From NCBI RefSeq assembly GCF_003479425.1, contig NZ_QUHC01000001.1:1094486-1158485 (forward strand): a DNA stretch of 64,000 bases. The letters run 5' to 3'. How positions within the stretch are numbered: the first letter of the stretch is position 1; the number at the start of each line of letters is the position of its first letter. The position numbers were made by a program, and so were the translations under genes. This document shows positions 35,028-43,208 of this stretch, in pieces. Under the pieces are notes generated by a model, which saw only the letters and a list, made by a program, of their open reading frames with translations, was not told where the DNA came from and did no database searches. The stretch is from Odoribacter sp. AF15-53 (GTDB lineage Bacteria > Bacteroidota > Bacteroidia > Bacteroidales > Marinifilaceae).

Positions 35028-36231
35028 ACATCTTACTAAGCAAATATTGTTTCTCCTTTTCATATGACCACAACATTTTTTTCTCCATATCAATCTTTTT
35101 CTGAATGCTTATCAAGGTATTCGCAATATAGATTGCTTCATTCTCTGTTTTGGGGAGAGGGATAGAGTTTTTCAAGAAACGTTCGTTAGTAATGTTGATG
35201 GTATTCTTTGCCCCTTTCTGTATAAGTGGATGCAAATAATTGAAAGCGTTGCTTGGCTGCATGAAATAGAAGTGCAGAATAACCCCGATGTAGTCATTTA
35301 CCGGCATATAGACACCGTACAGGGGTGAAACCGCAACATCATCTTTAATATAGCTGCGTTTCACTATACCATACGGAAAATCTCCGGTAGGGCTTTTCGT
35401 GTAAACAATATCGCCATATTTAACGACATTATAATGAAGCGTTTCTTTTGCTGCAAAAGAACGTCCAAGATATTCAATCTGATTAATAACACCTTGGCTT
35501 ACAGATACGGAACAAATGATGTAACCATTTGTATTCTTTTCGATTCGTTCTTTCAGAACGTTGCTTAATTCCGTTTTCTGCCAATCACCCTTGCGTATTC
35601 CAGCCGCCTTTTTCTGATAAATAATTGCCTGAATTAAGGATTCATATTTTTCAATGATTTTGTTTTGGGTAGCAATGCGTTTATCTATCAACGATAATAA
35701 CCCAGCAATCTTTTGTTGCTCAACATCAGATGGAACAGATACTTGAATTTTACGAACTTCATTTGCGGAAATTTCTAAAAAGGTTGAGCCGCAAGACTTC
35801 CTTATTAAATCTTTCTTTTTTGTTTGTATTAGGTAGTAGAGAAAATCTACATTGCATTTTTTAGATACAAGAGATTGAAAACCTTGGTTTGTAGCACATT
35901 CTCTGAGAGATAATGAACATTCTCCAATTGTGGCACGAGAACTTAAAAGTATCGTATTGGGAGGCAAAAGCTTTGCACTGGAATTGTTTAGTCCGTCTTC
36001 TGTTATGGTACGCAGACTTGCATCAACGAATTTATTTTTACCTATCTCAGAAGGCGTAAACCATTGTATTCCTCCATCCCAATATGATTTTACTGTTGTA
36101 TCGGGTGTACCACCGCCTATTACATCTGCTAAATCGTTTATTGATTTTGTCTCCCACTCCCCACTGAACTCTGGAAATCTCAAATGGGGAACATTGAGGA
36201 CTTTATTTTCGTTATTATCTGCCATAATCAT
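35020..36231 (-). CDS. hsdS: Expressed type I specificity subunit (hsdS-a)
   Basis: 403 residues, in operon with hsdM and the RhuM-type gene (its ATG overlaps their TAA at 36231-36233). A short unique leader (MADNNENKVL) precedes the outer repeat (NVPHLRFPEF); TRD1 is about 25-160, the central conserved region is LLSLIDKRIATQNKIIEKYE with site B just after (ESLIQA), then TRD2 (about 215-370) and the C-terminal helix (YEKEKQYLLSKMFI). It is the copy joined to the operon promoter and so the active allele in this assembly. HsdS binds two half-sites of the bipartite recognition sequence. Confidence 0.93.
   Translation of the reverse strand: MIMADNNENKVLNVPHLRFPEFSGEWETKSINDLADVIGGGTPDTTVKSYWDGGIQWFTPSEIGKNKFVDASLRTITEDGLNNSSAKLLPPNTILLSSRATIGECSLSLRECATNQGFQSLVSKKCNVDFLYYLIQTKKKDLIRKSCGSTFLEISANEVRKIQVSVPSDVEQQKIAGLLSLIDKRIATQNKIIEKYESLIQAIIYQKKAAGIRKGDWQKTELSNVLKERIEKNTNGYIICSVSVSQGVINQIEYLGRSFAAKETLHYNVVKYGDIVYTKSPTGDFPYGIVKRSYIKDDVAVSPLYGVYMPVNDYIGVILHFYFMQPSNAFNYLHPLIQKGAKNTINITNERFLKNSIPLPKTENEAIYIANTLISIQKKIDMEKKMLWSYEKEKQYLLSKMFI
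35624..35641 (-). repeat. TRD2 core site B in hsdS-a
   Basis: On the minus strand ATCCTTAATTCAGGCAAT, 18 bp, identical to 34397-34414 on the plus strand. Confidence 0.9.
35651..35670 (-). repeat. Central 20-bp inversion repeat in hsdS-a
   Basis: Reverse complement of ACCCAAAACAAAATCATTGA at 33160-33179. Confidence 0.8.
36167..36195 (-). repeat. Outer inversion repeat of the hsdS array, right copy
   Basis: 29 nt, 28 identical to the left copy at 32617-32645 in the opposite orientation. Inversion between the two would exchange which full hsdS follows the translated leader at 36196-36231. Confidence 0.9.
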
Positions 36232-37652
36232 TATTCTTTATCGGGATTGATATCAAACGGCAACAATTTGTCACCATCATTAAACCGGTCGAAATCAGAG
36301 ATAAACGAGCGGTCTTGAATCACTTTATATTTTTCATACTCACCATACGCCTTCTCTCGTGCTTCTTCTTGAGAAACTTTACCGGCTGAATCTTGTGCTT
36401 GATAGTCCATTGTAGCAAGAAACTGTTCAAGACGCTGCTTCCAGTCTGCCATCGTTGTAATAATATGGCGTTGGGCACGCTGCTCTGCAAATTCAAGAAA
36501 TGCGTTAGTTATGCCGTTGAGTTCTAAAACCTCTTTGTCTGACAAGTAGTTCTTTGCCACAATCGTATCAGACTTCTGGACTCTGCCATCGGGAGCTTTC
36601 TTCCAAGTGGTCAATCCCATGTGTGGCATTTCCGAGTCGGCACGTTCATACACTATTTCGGCAGCGGTACGATGAGTTACAGCCAAGTGCATCATGTTTT
36701 GCACCATCTTGAAAAACAATTTGGTACAATCCGATTTCGGATCGTAATCGGCACTGCATTCAGCATAGATGTCTGTTATCTTTTGGTAGTATCTGCGTTC
36801 TGATGTGCGTATCTCACGAATGCGCTCCAGCAAATCATCAAAATAATCTTTGCCAAAGTGTTTTCCCTGCTTCAAGCGTTCATCATCAAGCACATATCCT
36901 TTAATAATAAACTCCTTCAATACAGATGTAGCCCAGATACGGAACTGAGTGGCCTGATAGCTATTGACACGATAACCTACTGCAATAATGGCATCCAAAT
37001 TATAGAACAGCGGTGTACGCTCCACATCCCGTTTTCCCTCTGATTGAATTATCCCAATTTTTCGGATAGTTGCCTCTTTAGTAAGCTCACCTGTTTCGTA
37101 AATCTGACCAAGATGATAGTTGACAGTCCGTACATCCACCCCGAACAAATCGGCCATACGCTTTTGTGACATCCAAAATGTTTCACTGTTGAATATCACT
37201 TCTATTCGCACTTCGCCTTGCGCTGTTTTATACAGCAAAATGTTAGAATTCAACGAATTTTGCATCAATTCGTTTGTCGAAATTGTTCGAGTAAAATAAT
37301 CGCGAGCTTGTTGTACCAACACTTTTTTGACATCGGCATTTTCGGCAACAATCATACATGCCATACGAGACAGACGGAAAATATTGACCTTACGGAATGA
37401 GCCGCTTCCAATTCTTACCATATCAACCGTTTGGTTGAAATGGTCGTCAACATTCATTCCTTTTTCACCTGCCACCTTGATAGCTTTGTCTATGACTCTT
37501 TGGAATTTCCAATAAGCCGAATAGCCCATAGCAGCGCAAAGGTCACGTGAACTCCAGTATTCGTTTCCGCCCCCATCCTGACGGCGTATATTGTCGAATG
37601 ATGGACGCATTTCAGGGATGTTGTCTATCTCTGCCATAGTGTAATTATTCAA
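36231..37652 (-). CDS. RhuM-type protein with N-terminal DinD/BRO-like domain
   Basis: 473 residues. The N-terminal about 120 residues (EYWSSRDLCAAMGYSAYWKF, then IFRLSRMACMIVAENAD) look like the DinD/BRO-type domain; the rest is the RhuM (virulence protein) family: ETFWMSQKRMADLFGVDVRT, then RVNSYQATQFRIWATSVLKE and FIIKGYVLDDERLKQG. It sits inside the type I operon, overlapping hsdM by 8 bp and hsdS by 1-4 bp, so its translation is coupled to both. RhuM-like genes recur in type I loci; their role there is not established. It could control the system or add a defence function. Confidence 0.85.
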   Translation of the reverse strand: MNNYTMAEIDNIPEMRPSFDNIRRQDGGGNEYWSSRDLCAAMGYSAYWKFQRVIDKAIKVAGEKGMNVDDHFNQTVDMVRIGSGSFRKVNIFRLSRMACMIVAENADVKKVLVQQARDYFTRTISTNELMQNSLNSNILLYKTAQGEVRIEVIFNSETFWMSQKRMADLFGVDVRTVNYHLGQIYETGELTKEATIRKIGIIQSEGKRDVERTPLFYNLDAIIAVGYRVNSYQATQFRIWATSVLKEFIIKGYVLDDERLKQGKHFGKDYFDDLLERIREIRTSERRYYQKITDIYAECSADYDPKSDCTKLFFKMVQNMMHLAVTHRTAAEIVYERADSEMPHMGLTTWKKAPDGRVQKSDTIVAKNYLSDKEVLELNGITNAFLEFAEQRAQRHIITTMADWKQRLEQFLATMDYQAQDSAGKVSQEEAREKAYGEYEKYKVIQDRSFISDFDRFNDGDKLLPFDINPDKE

Positions 37653-39198
37653 CCAGCCCCAATTCTTTCAAATAGATCTCTATCTCCTTATCCAGTTCGG
37701 CTCGCTTGGCTTCCAATTCCGTTATTTCAGCCATGACTGCTTTGATGTCGATAGGCTCTTCTTCCTCAAAAGTATCGACATAACGAGAAATATTCAGGTT
37801 ATAGTCATTTTCGGCGACCTCCTGTAAAGTAGCGAGGTGACTGTACTTTTCAATCTCCTTGCGGTCGCGGTAGGTTTCTACAATCTTCTGGATATGCTGA
37901 GGGCGGAGTTTGTTTTGGGTCTTGACCTTTTCAAACTCTTTGCTGGCATCAATGAACAGGATATTATCGTCTTCCTTACGGCATTTCTTCAATACGAGAA
38001 TACAGGTCGGAATGCTTGTACCATAGAAAATATTGGCAGGCAGCCCGATAATGGCATCAATATAGTTTTTCTTCTCTATCAGGAAACGGCGTATAACGCC
38101 CTCTGCATTCCCTCGAAACAATACTCCATGCGGAGCAACGCAAGCCATCGTACCACCTTCATTGAGATGATAGACCATATGCAGGATAAAAGCATAATCG
38201 GCCGTTTTCTTAGGCGCAAGTCGACCTGCTTTACTAAAACGGTCGTCGTTGTTGAATTTATCGGCTGCACTCCATTCGGCAGAGAACGGAGGATTTGCAA
38301 CCACTGCATCGAACTGCATATCATCGAATGCATCCCATTCAAGCGTATCACCATTCTCTATTTTGAAGCTGCTGAACCGGATGCCATGTAGCAACATATT
38401 CATTCGAGCAAGATTGTAGGTAGTCGGATTTTTCTCTTGTCCGTAGATATATGCTGCCTTACCGATACTTGCCGCACGGAGCAATAGCGAACCACTACCA
38501 CAAGTAGGATCATAAACATTACGCAAACGGTTATGCCCAAGAGTAACAATCTCCGCCAATATACGGCTGACCTCTTGCGGAGTATAGAACTCTCCGGCTT
38601 TCTTGCCTGCGCCGGCTGCAAACTGGCTAATCATATATTCGTAAGCATCGCCCAAAATATCAATTTCTTGCGAGGCCTCTACACCAAAGTCAATATCGTC
38701 CAATGCAAGAAGCACATTGCTGACGAGCGTGTTTTTATCATCTGCTGTTTTTCCCAATTTAGGCGAAGCCAAATCAATGTCCGAGAACAATCCACCAAAA
38801 TCCTCTTCACTATCCTGTCCCAAAGTGCTGTCTTCTATACGCTTCAACGAGCGTTCCAACATAGGAAGAACATTTTCTTTCCGCTTGATAGCCTCAATTA
38901 CGGACGAAAACAAGAACTTCGGTTCAATGAAGTAGCCTATATTTTCCAAGCACTGGTTCTTAACCTCTTCCTGCAATTCCGGTGCATCCGAATCGGTCAT
39001 TTCCCATAATTCCTTGAATGTAACTTCATCATCATCCAACGCACTGTTAGCGTATGTTTCTATCTTCTCCGACAGGTATTTGTAGAAGATGAATCCCAAG
39101 GTAAAATACATAAAATCGCTTGCCGACATATTGCCACGCAAACGGTTTGCGACCTCCCAAAGCTGGTCACGGAGTTTCTGTTGCAGTTCTTCGCTCAT
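37645..39198 (-). CDS. hsdM: Type I restriction-modification DNA methyltransferase subunit M
   Basis: 517 residues. The N-terminal helical domain (QQKLRDQLWEVANRLRGNMS) precedes an adenine-N6 methyltransferase with the SAM-binding motif I DPTCGSGSLLLRA (about 230) and catalytic motif IV NPPF (in VVANPPFSAEW, about 305). The C-terminus is a coiled region (AEITELEAKRAELDKEIEIY) that contacts HsdS. It is complete and intact. It follows the GIY-YIG gene by 4 bp and overlaps the RhuM gene by 8 bp. Confidence 0.95.
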   Translation of the reverse strand: MSEELQQKLRDQLWEVANRLRGNMSASDFMYFTLGFIFYKYLSEKIETYANSALDDDEVTFKELWEMTDSDAPELQEEVKNQCLENIGYFIEPKFLFSSVIEAIKRKENVLPMLERSLKRIEDSTLGQDSEEDFGGLFSDIDLASPKLGKTADDKNTLVSNVLLALDDIDFGVEASQEIDILGDAYEYMISQFAAGAGKKAGEFYTPQEVSRILAEIVTLGHNRLRNVYDPTCGSGSLLLRAASIGKAAYIYGQEKNPTTYNLARMNMLLHGIRFSSFKIENGDTLEWDAFDDMQFDAVVANPPFSAEWSAADKFNNDDRFSKAGRLAPKKTADYAFILHMVYHLNEGGTMACVAPHGVLFRGNAEGVIRRFLIEKKNYIDAIIGLPANIFYGTSIPTCILVLKKCRKEDDNILFIDASKEFEKVKTQNKLRPQHIQKIVETYRDRKEIEKYSHLATLQEVAENDYNLNISRYVDTFEEEEPIDIKAVMAEITELEAKRAELDKEIEIYLKELGLVE

Positions 39199-39202
39199 AT
39201 CT

Positions 39203-39907
39203 TTATTGCTCTATATTATCTTGTATTACATCACTTTCCGGCAATGGTATATTGCTCTCTATTATACTTCTCAGGTCATCCAGCACTTTCCCTTTATATG
39301 AGAAATATTTTGCCCCTTGATATGCACCCGATGTATTTCGTTTCTCTTCCGGCATAAACGTACCGACAAAAGGGGACAATTTATAAATACGACCTTCGTA
39401 TTCAACGGAATCATCGCTTGCTACCTTGACTTCCGTATCCGTAGGAATAAAGGTAACACATTCCCCTATTTTAATACCGACCATGCTGAATTTGAAACGT
39501 CCTCGCTTTACGGTTCGTTTCTGCACGACAGGCAATGAATCTTTTTCGTTATGACAAACCGGTTTATTATCTACATAGACCGTAACAACCGCATCATCAA
39601 TCATCTTGGCTATGTCATTGAATATATCCAAAGCTATTTGAGGCGGTACATTGAAAAACTCCCGATTCTGACGAATACGCAAATCCGTCAACCGATCAAT
39701 AGTCTTGTGTACATGCTTTTCAACATCGTTATATTTGACCGTCTGAATGGTTGCATAAATCTCAAAAGGCAACAGAACAGCCGTGTTGTCAAGTTCCTTG
39801 GAACGTATATCTACAGGCCGCGCACTTTTACCGATCTTGACCCAATCCTCACGAAAACTTGGATTAGTCAAGATATACACATATCCGGGTTCATTTGTCT
39901 TTACCAT
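39203..39907 (-). CDS. GIY-YIG nuclease-like protein (T5orf172) with DUF4357-like C-terminus
   Basis: 234 residues. The N-terminal T5orf172-type GIY-YIG domain reads GYVYILTNPSFREDWVKIGK and ends with QNREFFNVPP. The C-terminal half (GRIYKLSPFVGTFMPEEKRN, then TSGAYQGAKYFSYKGKVLDD) resembles DUF4357. It lies between hsdR (13 bp) and hsdM (4 bp) in the same operon. GIY-YIG inserts of this kind occur in other Bacteroidales type I loci. It may cut DNA or recognise modified DNA; that is inference. Confidence 0.85.
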   Translation of the reverse strand: MVKTNEPGYVYILTNPSFREDWVKIGKSARPVDIRSKELDNTAVLLPFEIYATIQTVKYNDVEKHVHKTIDRLTDLRIRQNREFFNVPPQIALDIFNDIAKMIDDAVVTVYVDNKPVCHNEKDSLPVVQKRTVKRGRFKFSMVGIKIGECVTFIPTDTEVKVASDDSVEYEGRIYKLSPFVGTFMPEEKRNTSGAYQGAKYFSYKGKVLDDLRSIIESNIPLPESDVIQDNIEQ

Positions 39908-39920
39908 ATCAGTATTTCTT

Positions 39921-42749
39921 TTAATCCCAACTGAAAGTGCGTATGATATTACGCAATCTGTCTAAAATCCTCGTCAACGCCTTTCTCGTCTTTATCAATC
40001 CGAGATGCTTCTCTTTCAATGCTTTTTGTATGATTTCCGGCTGCTCTTTTTGCAGGTAGTCATATTCTTTGAGGAAGTGATTCAATACCGATGACGATAT
40101 TTCCTCTTCCTTAGCCAATGAGTTGACGGCATTTTCTCGCTCAACGGCAATATAGTGGTTCAACCGTTCTTCCAAATCGCTTGTACCGTCAGCTTTACCT
40201 CGCTGAATCATGAAGTTTTCCTTATCGTCATCCACATTCTTTTGAATGAAACCATCGATAAGTTTGGCTTTGCTGCGCATTTCTGCGTCTTTAATCATCG
40301 TATCAATGATATTCTGACGGCGTTCTGCGTAATCGGCACTATATGGGTCAAGTTCTGCAATGAGTTCAAGGATATATGCCACATTGATAATGTCGCTATG
40401 TAGGAGTTCAAGGCAGAAATCCACATCACCGAGGTCTCCGTCATCCGGAACATCTGTATCATCATCCGGTTTGGGTGACGGTGCTGGATCAACGAGTGCA
40501 AAAGTATCATGGATATCAAGATACTTACTTCTGAAATCCATAAATTGCTGTTCCGTCATGCCGAGATCATCAGACTCTTCATTATAATCCTCGTATATCT
40601 GTATTTCAGCATGTTTACGGATAATATCACGGAACGCCAAAACAAACTCTTTCTTAGCTTTTTCACTCTGCAAAAGGTCTATGCAATTTGTATCCGGATA
40701 TTTCTTCAAAAAATTGGTAGCAAGCTCCTTGTATTCCTGTTTGACTTCTTCAAACGGAGGTCGCACTATTTCTTCCGGATTGTTACTGTTGCTGAACAAT
40801 TTGATAGCGGTATCAACATTGCTTTTCAAATCACGGAAACACACAATCTTTCCGAAGCGTTTCTTTTCATTCAGCACACGGTTTGTCCGGCTGAATGCCT
40901 GCAACAAGCCGTGGTATTCCATATTCTTGTCTACATAAAGCGTATTGAGTTTCTTGCTGTCAAAACCGGTAAGGAACATTCCGACGACCAGACAAAGATC
41001 AAGCGGCTTCATATCAGCTCGCTTCTTTTTCATACGCAGGTTAATGTCATCATAATATGCACGGAAGTTCTCTGTCGTAAACGATGTCCCGAACATTTCA
41101 TTGTAGTCATCCATGATGGCTTGCAGTTCATCAACCTCACCGGCACTGTCATTCAGATAAGAACCTGTACCCATTCCTGTCAGATCATCATCTTGACTTC
41201 CATTGGCTGCATAAGTAAAAACTGCACCTATACGAATCTTGGGATTCAGTTCCTTGAATATCTTGTAATAACGGATAAGCATCGGTACGGACTGTACAGC
41301 AAACAATGCATCGAACTCTCCGTCAAATGTTGACTTATTGAAATTATTAAGGATGAATTTGGCGATTTCCGTCATGCGATTGGCACTGCCGTTCTGCACT
41401 TCCTCACTGCCATGATAATATTCTACAAGGAAACCGAGAACATTTTCATCGGCAATGGCATCTTTAATCAGATAACGATGTAGACAGTTGCCGAACACCT
41501 CTTTGGTCGTATGCCCATCAACTGCATTCTCTGTAAAAATAGGAGTTCCAGTAAATCCGAATATCTGGGCATTATCGAAGAATTGCATAATCTTCTTATG
41601 ACTCTCCCCGAAGTGACTGCGGTGACACTCATCAAATATCATCACGATACGGGAGTGGCGTATCGAATCTATCTTGCTGCTGTACCATGTCTTACTTACG
41701 GCAGCATTGAGTTTCTGAATAGTGGTAATGATAATCTTGGAGTTACTATGCAGCCGTTTTACCAGTTCATCCGTATTGTCCGTACCGTCAACAGCTCCCG
41801 GTTCAAAGGCTTCATATTCCGACTGCGTTTGTGTGTCAAGGTCATGACGGTCAACAACGAACATGACCTTATCTACATCATCCAACTCCGAAACAAGCTG
41901 TGCTGTCTTGAATGAAGTCAAGGTTTTTCCTGCGCCTGTAGTATGCCAGATATAACCGTTATCGTTGGAGTTCTGTACCCGATCCAATATCTTTTCTACA
42001 GCATAGAACTGGTATGGGCGAAGTACCATCAAGCATTTATCCCCTTCATGCAATACGATATATTTTCCGATAATCTTACCGAGCGTACACTTTTCCAAGA
42101 AAAATACAGCAAACTTATCCAGTTCATTGAATGGCATATTTGCCGCATCCGTCCAGTTGAACGTGAATTTATATCCACCATTGGGATTATTGGCAAAATA
42201 ACGAGTGTTTACGCCATTGGAGATAACAAATAGCTGAATATAGTCGAACAGCCCATGAAAGGATGTCTTATGATAGCGTTGTATCTGATTGTATGCCTGC
42301 TTGAGTTCTACACCCCGACGCTTCAATTCAATCTGAACCAGAGGGAGGCCATTGATAAGAATCGTCACATCATAGCGACACTTCTTTCGTCCCTCCACCG
42401 TAATCTGATTCGACACCTGAAACTCGTTCTGACACCATTGGGTACGATTAAGGAATTCTACCCAAATGCGCTGTCCGTTAGCAGTATCAAGAGGATATAG
42501 GTCACGAAGTTTCTTTGCCTTTTCAAAGCGAGTACCACCTTCAAGATATATCACTATCTTCTCAAACTCTTCATCCGTAAATGAGTTACGACCAACTTCC
42601 GCCAATTGTTTCTTGTTGTGAATTTCCAACTGCCGTTTGAAATTGGCATAAAGATTGTCTTCTTCAGTAATCTGGACATATTCGTAGCCCATTTGCCGAA
42701 GTGTGGCTATAAGTCCAGCTTCCAATGCCGCTTCGCTCTGTATTGACAT
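39921..42749 (-). CDS. hsdR: Type I restriction endonuclease subunit R
   Basis: 942 residues. The N-terminal nuclease has the PD-(D/E)XK core CRYDVTILINGLPLVQIELK (Asp, then Glu and Lys, about 125-143). The SF2 translocase follows: Walker A WHTTGAGKTLTS (about 270), Walker B VMIFDECHRSHFGE (DECH), motif III FTGTP and motif VI AFSRTNRV. A helical C-terminal domain joins the MS complex. It is the first structural gene of the operon after a small XRE regulator (43 bp). It translocates DNA and cleaves when unmodified sites are met. Confidence 0.95.
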   Translation of the reverse strand: MSIQSEAALEAGLIATLRQMGYEYVQITEEDNLYANFKRQLEIHNKKQLAEVGRNSFTDEEFEKIVIYLEGGTRFEKAKKLRDLYPLDTANGQRIWVEFLNRTQWCQNEFQVSNQITVEGRKKCRYDVTILINGLPLVQIELKRRGVELKQAYNQIQRYHKTSFHGLFDYIQLFVISNGVNTRYFANNPNGGYKFTFNWTDAANMPFNELDKFAVFFLEKCTLGKIIGKYIVLHEGDKCLMVLRPYQFYAVEKILDRVQNSNDNGYIWHTTGAGKTLTSFKTAQLVSELDDVDKVMFVVDRHDLDTQTQSEYEAFEPGAVDGTDNTDELVKRLHSNSKIIITTIQKLNAAVSKTWYSSKIDSIRHSRIVMIFDECHRSHFGESHKKIMQFFDNAQIFGFTGTPIFTENAVDGHTTKEVFGNCLHRYLIKDAIADENVLGFLVEYYHGSEEVQNGSANRMTEIAKFILNNFNKSTFDGEFDALFAVQSVPMLIRYYKIFKELNPKIRIGAVFTYAANGSQDDDLTGMGTGSYLNDSAGEVDELQAIMDDYNEMFGTSFTTENFRAYYDDINLRMKKKRADMKPLDLCLVVGMFLTGFDSKKLNTLYVDKNMEYHGLLQAFSRTNRVLNEKKRFGKIVCFRDLKSNVDTAIKLFSNSNNPEEIVRPPFEEVKQEYKELATNFLKKYPDTNCIDLLQSEKAKKEFVLAFRDIIRKHAEIQIYEDYNEESDDLGMTEQQFMDFRSKYLDIHDTFALVDPAPSPKPDDDTDVPDDGDLGDVDFCLELLHSDIINVAYILELIAELDPYSADYAERRQNIIDTMIKDAEMRSKAKLIDGFIQKNVDDDKENFMIQRGKADGTSDLEERLNHYIAVERENAVNSLAKEEEISSSVLNHFLKEYDYLQKEQPEIIQKALKEKHLGLIKTRKALTRILDRLRNIIRTFSWD

Positions 42750-42792
42750 ATTCTTGTGCCCTATTATGGTATTATTACTTATTTATTCCGGC

Positions 42793-43068
42793 TTACAATA
42801 TTTTGATACCTAATGCATTTTCTATCTTGCACAAGGTTTCCAATGACAAATTCTCGCGACCTTTCAACACCTTGGAAACATATTGCTGAGTGCAATTCAT
42901 CTTCTCGGCCAACGCTCGTTGTGTCATGCTAAGTTCTCCCATTCGGTTCGACATGATTGCTGCTATAGCCTGCGAATGGCAAACCCAATCTTTGCTTTTG
43001 CATTCCACCGTTTCCTCTTTTACTTCCAATGCGTTGCCTATCTTTTCTTCTGCCATTATATGCATCAA
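42793..43068 (-). CDS. XRE-family regulator of the first type I locus
   Basis: 91 residues with an HTH (about 50-88: TQRALAEKMNCTQQYVSKVL, then KGRENLSLETLCKI). An internal Met (MAEEK, 43056) is an alternative start. It precedes hsdR by 43 bp and lies just downstream of a dyad that overlaps the promoter -7 element, which suggests autoregulation like a restriction-control (C) protein. This control role is inferred. Confidence 0.85.
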   Translation of the reverse strand: MMHIMAEEKIGNALEVKEETVECKSKDWVCHSQAIAAIMSNRMGELSMTQRALAEKMNCTQQYVSKVLKGRENLSLETLCKIENALGIKIL

Positions 43069-43074
43069 AAATAC

Positions 43075-43101
43075 CTTTGCCCTATTTTGTAGGCAAAAGT
43101 A
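43075..43101 (-). promoter_or_regulatory. Promoter with overlapping operator-like dyad, type I locus
   Basis: The -7 element TACTTTTG (minus strand, 43094-43101) overlaps the inverted repeat CTTTGCC-N10-GGCAAAAG (43075-43098), immediately before the XRE start at 43068. Confidence 0.55.
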
Positions 43102-43208
43102 CTATAAATAATTGAGACGGCACAACTTTCAGGTTGTTTATTGACAAGTAACTAAATTTAAATCGCCATACTATTTTTGATCATTAAGTTGGAATCATTA
43201 CCCTAGCA

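Noticed and set aside
32629..36231. Four independent hsdS genes
   Set aside because: Only the copy at 35020-36231 has a start, leader and operon; the others begin at recombination sites and look like silent cassettes.
40509..41333. 274-residue plus-strand open frame
   Set aside because: Antisense to hsdR, whose frame has full motif support.
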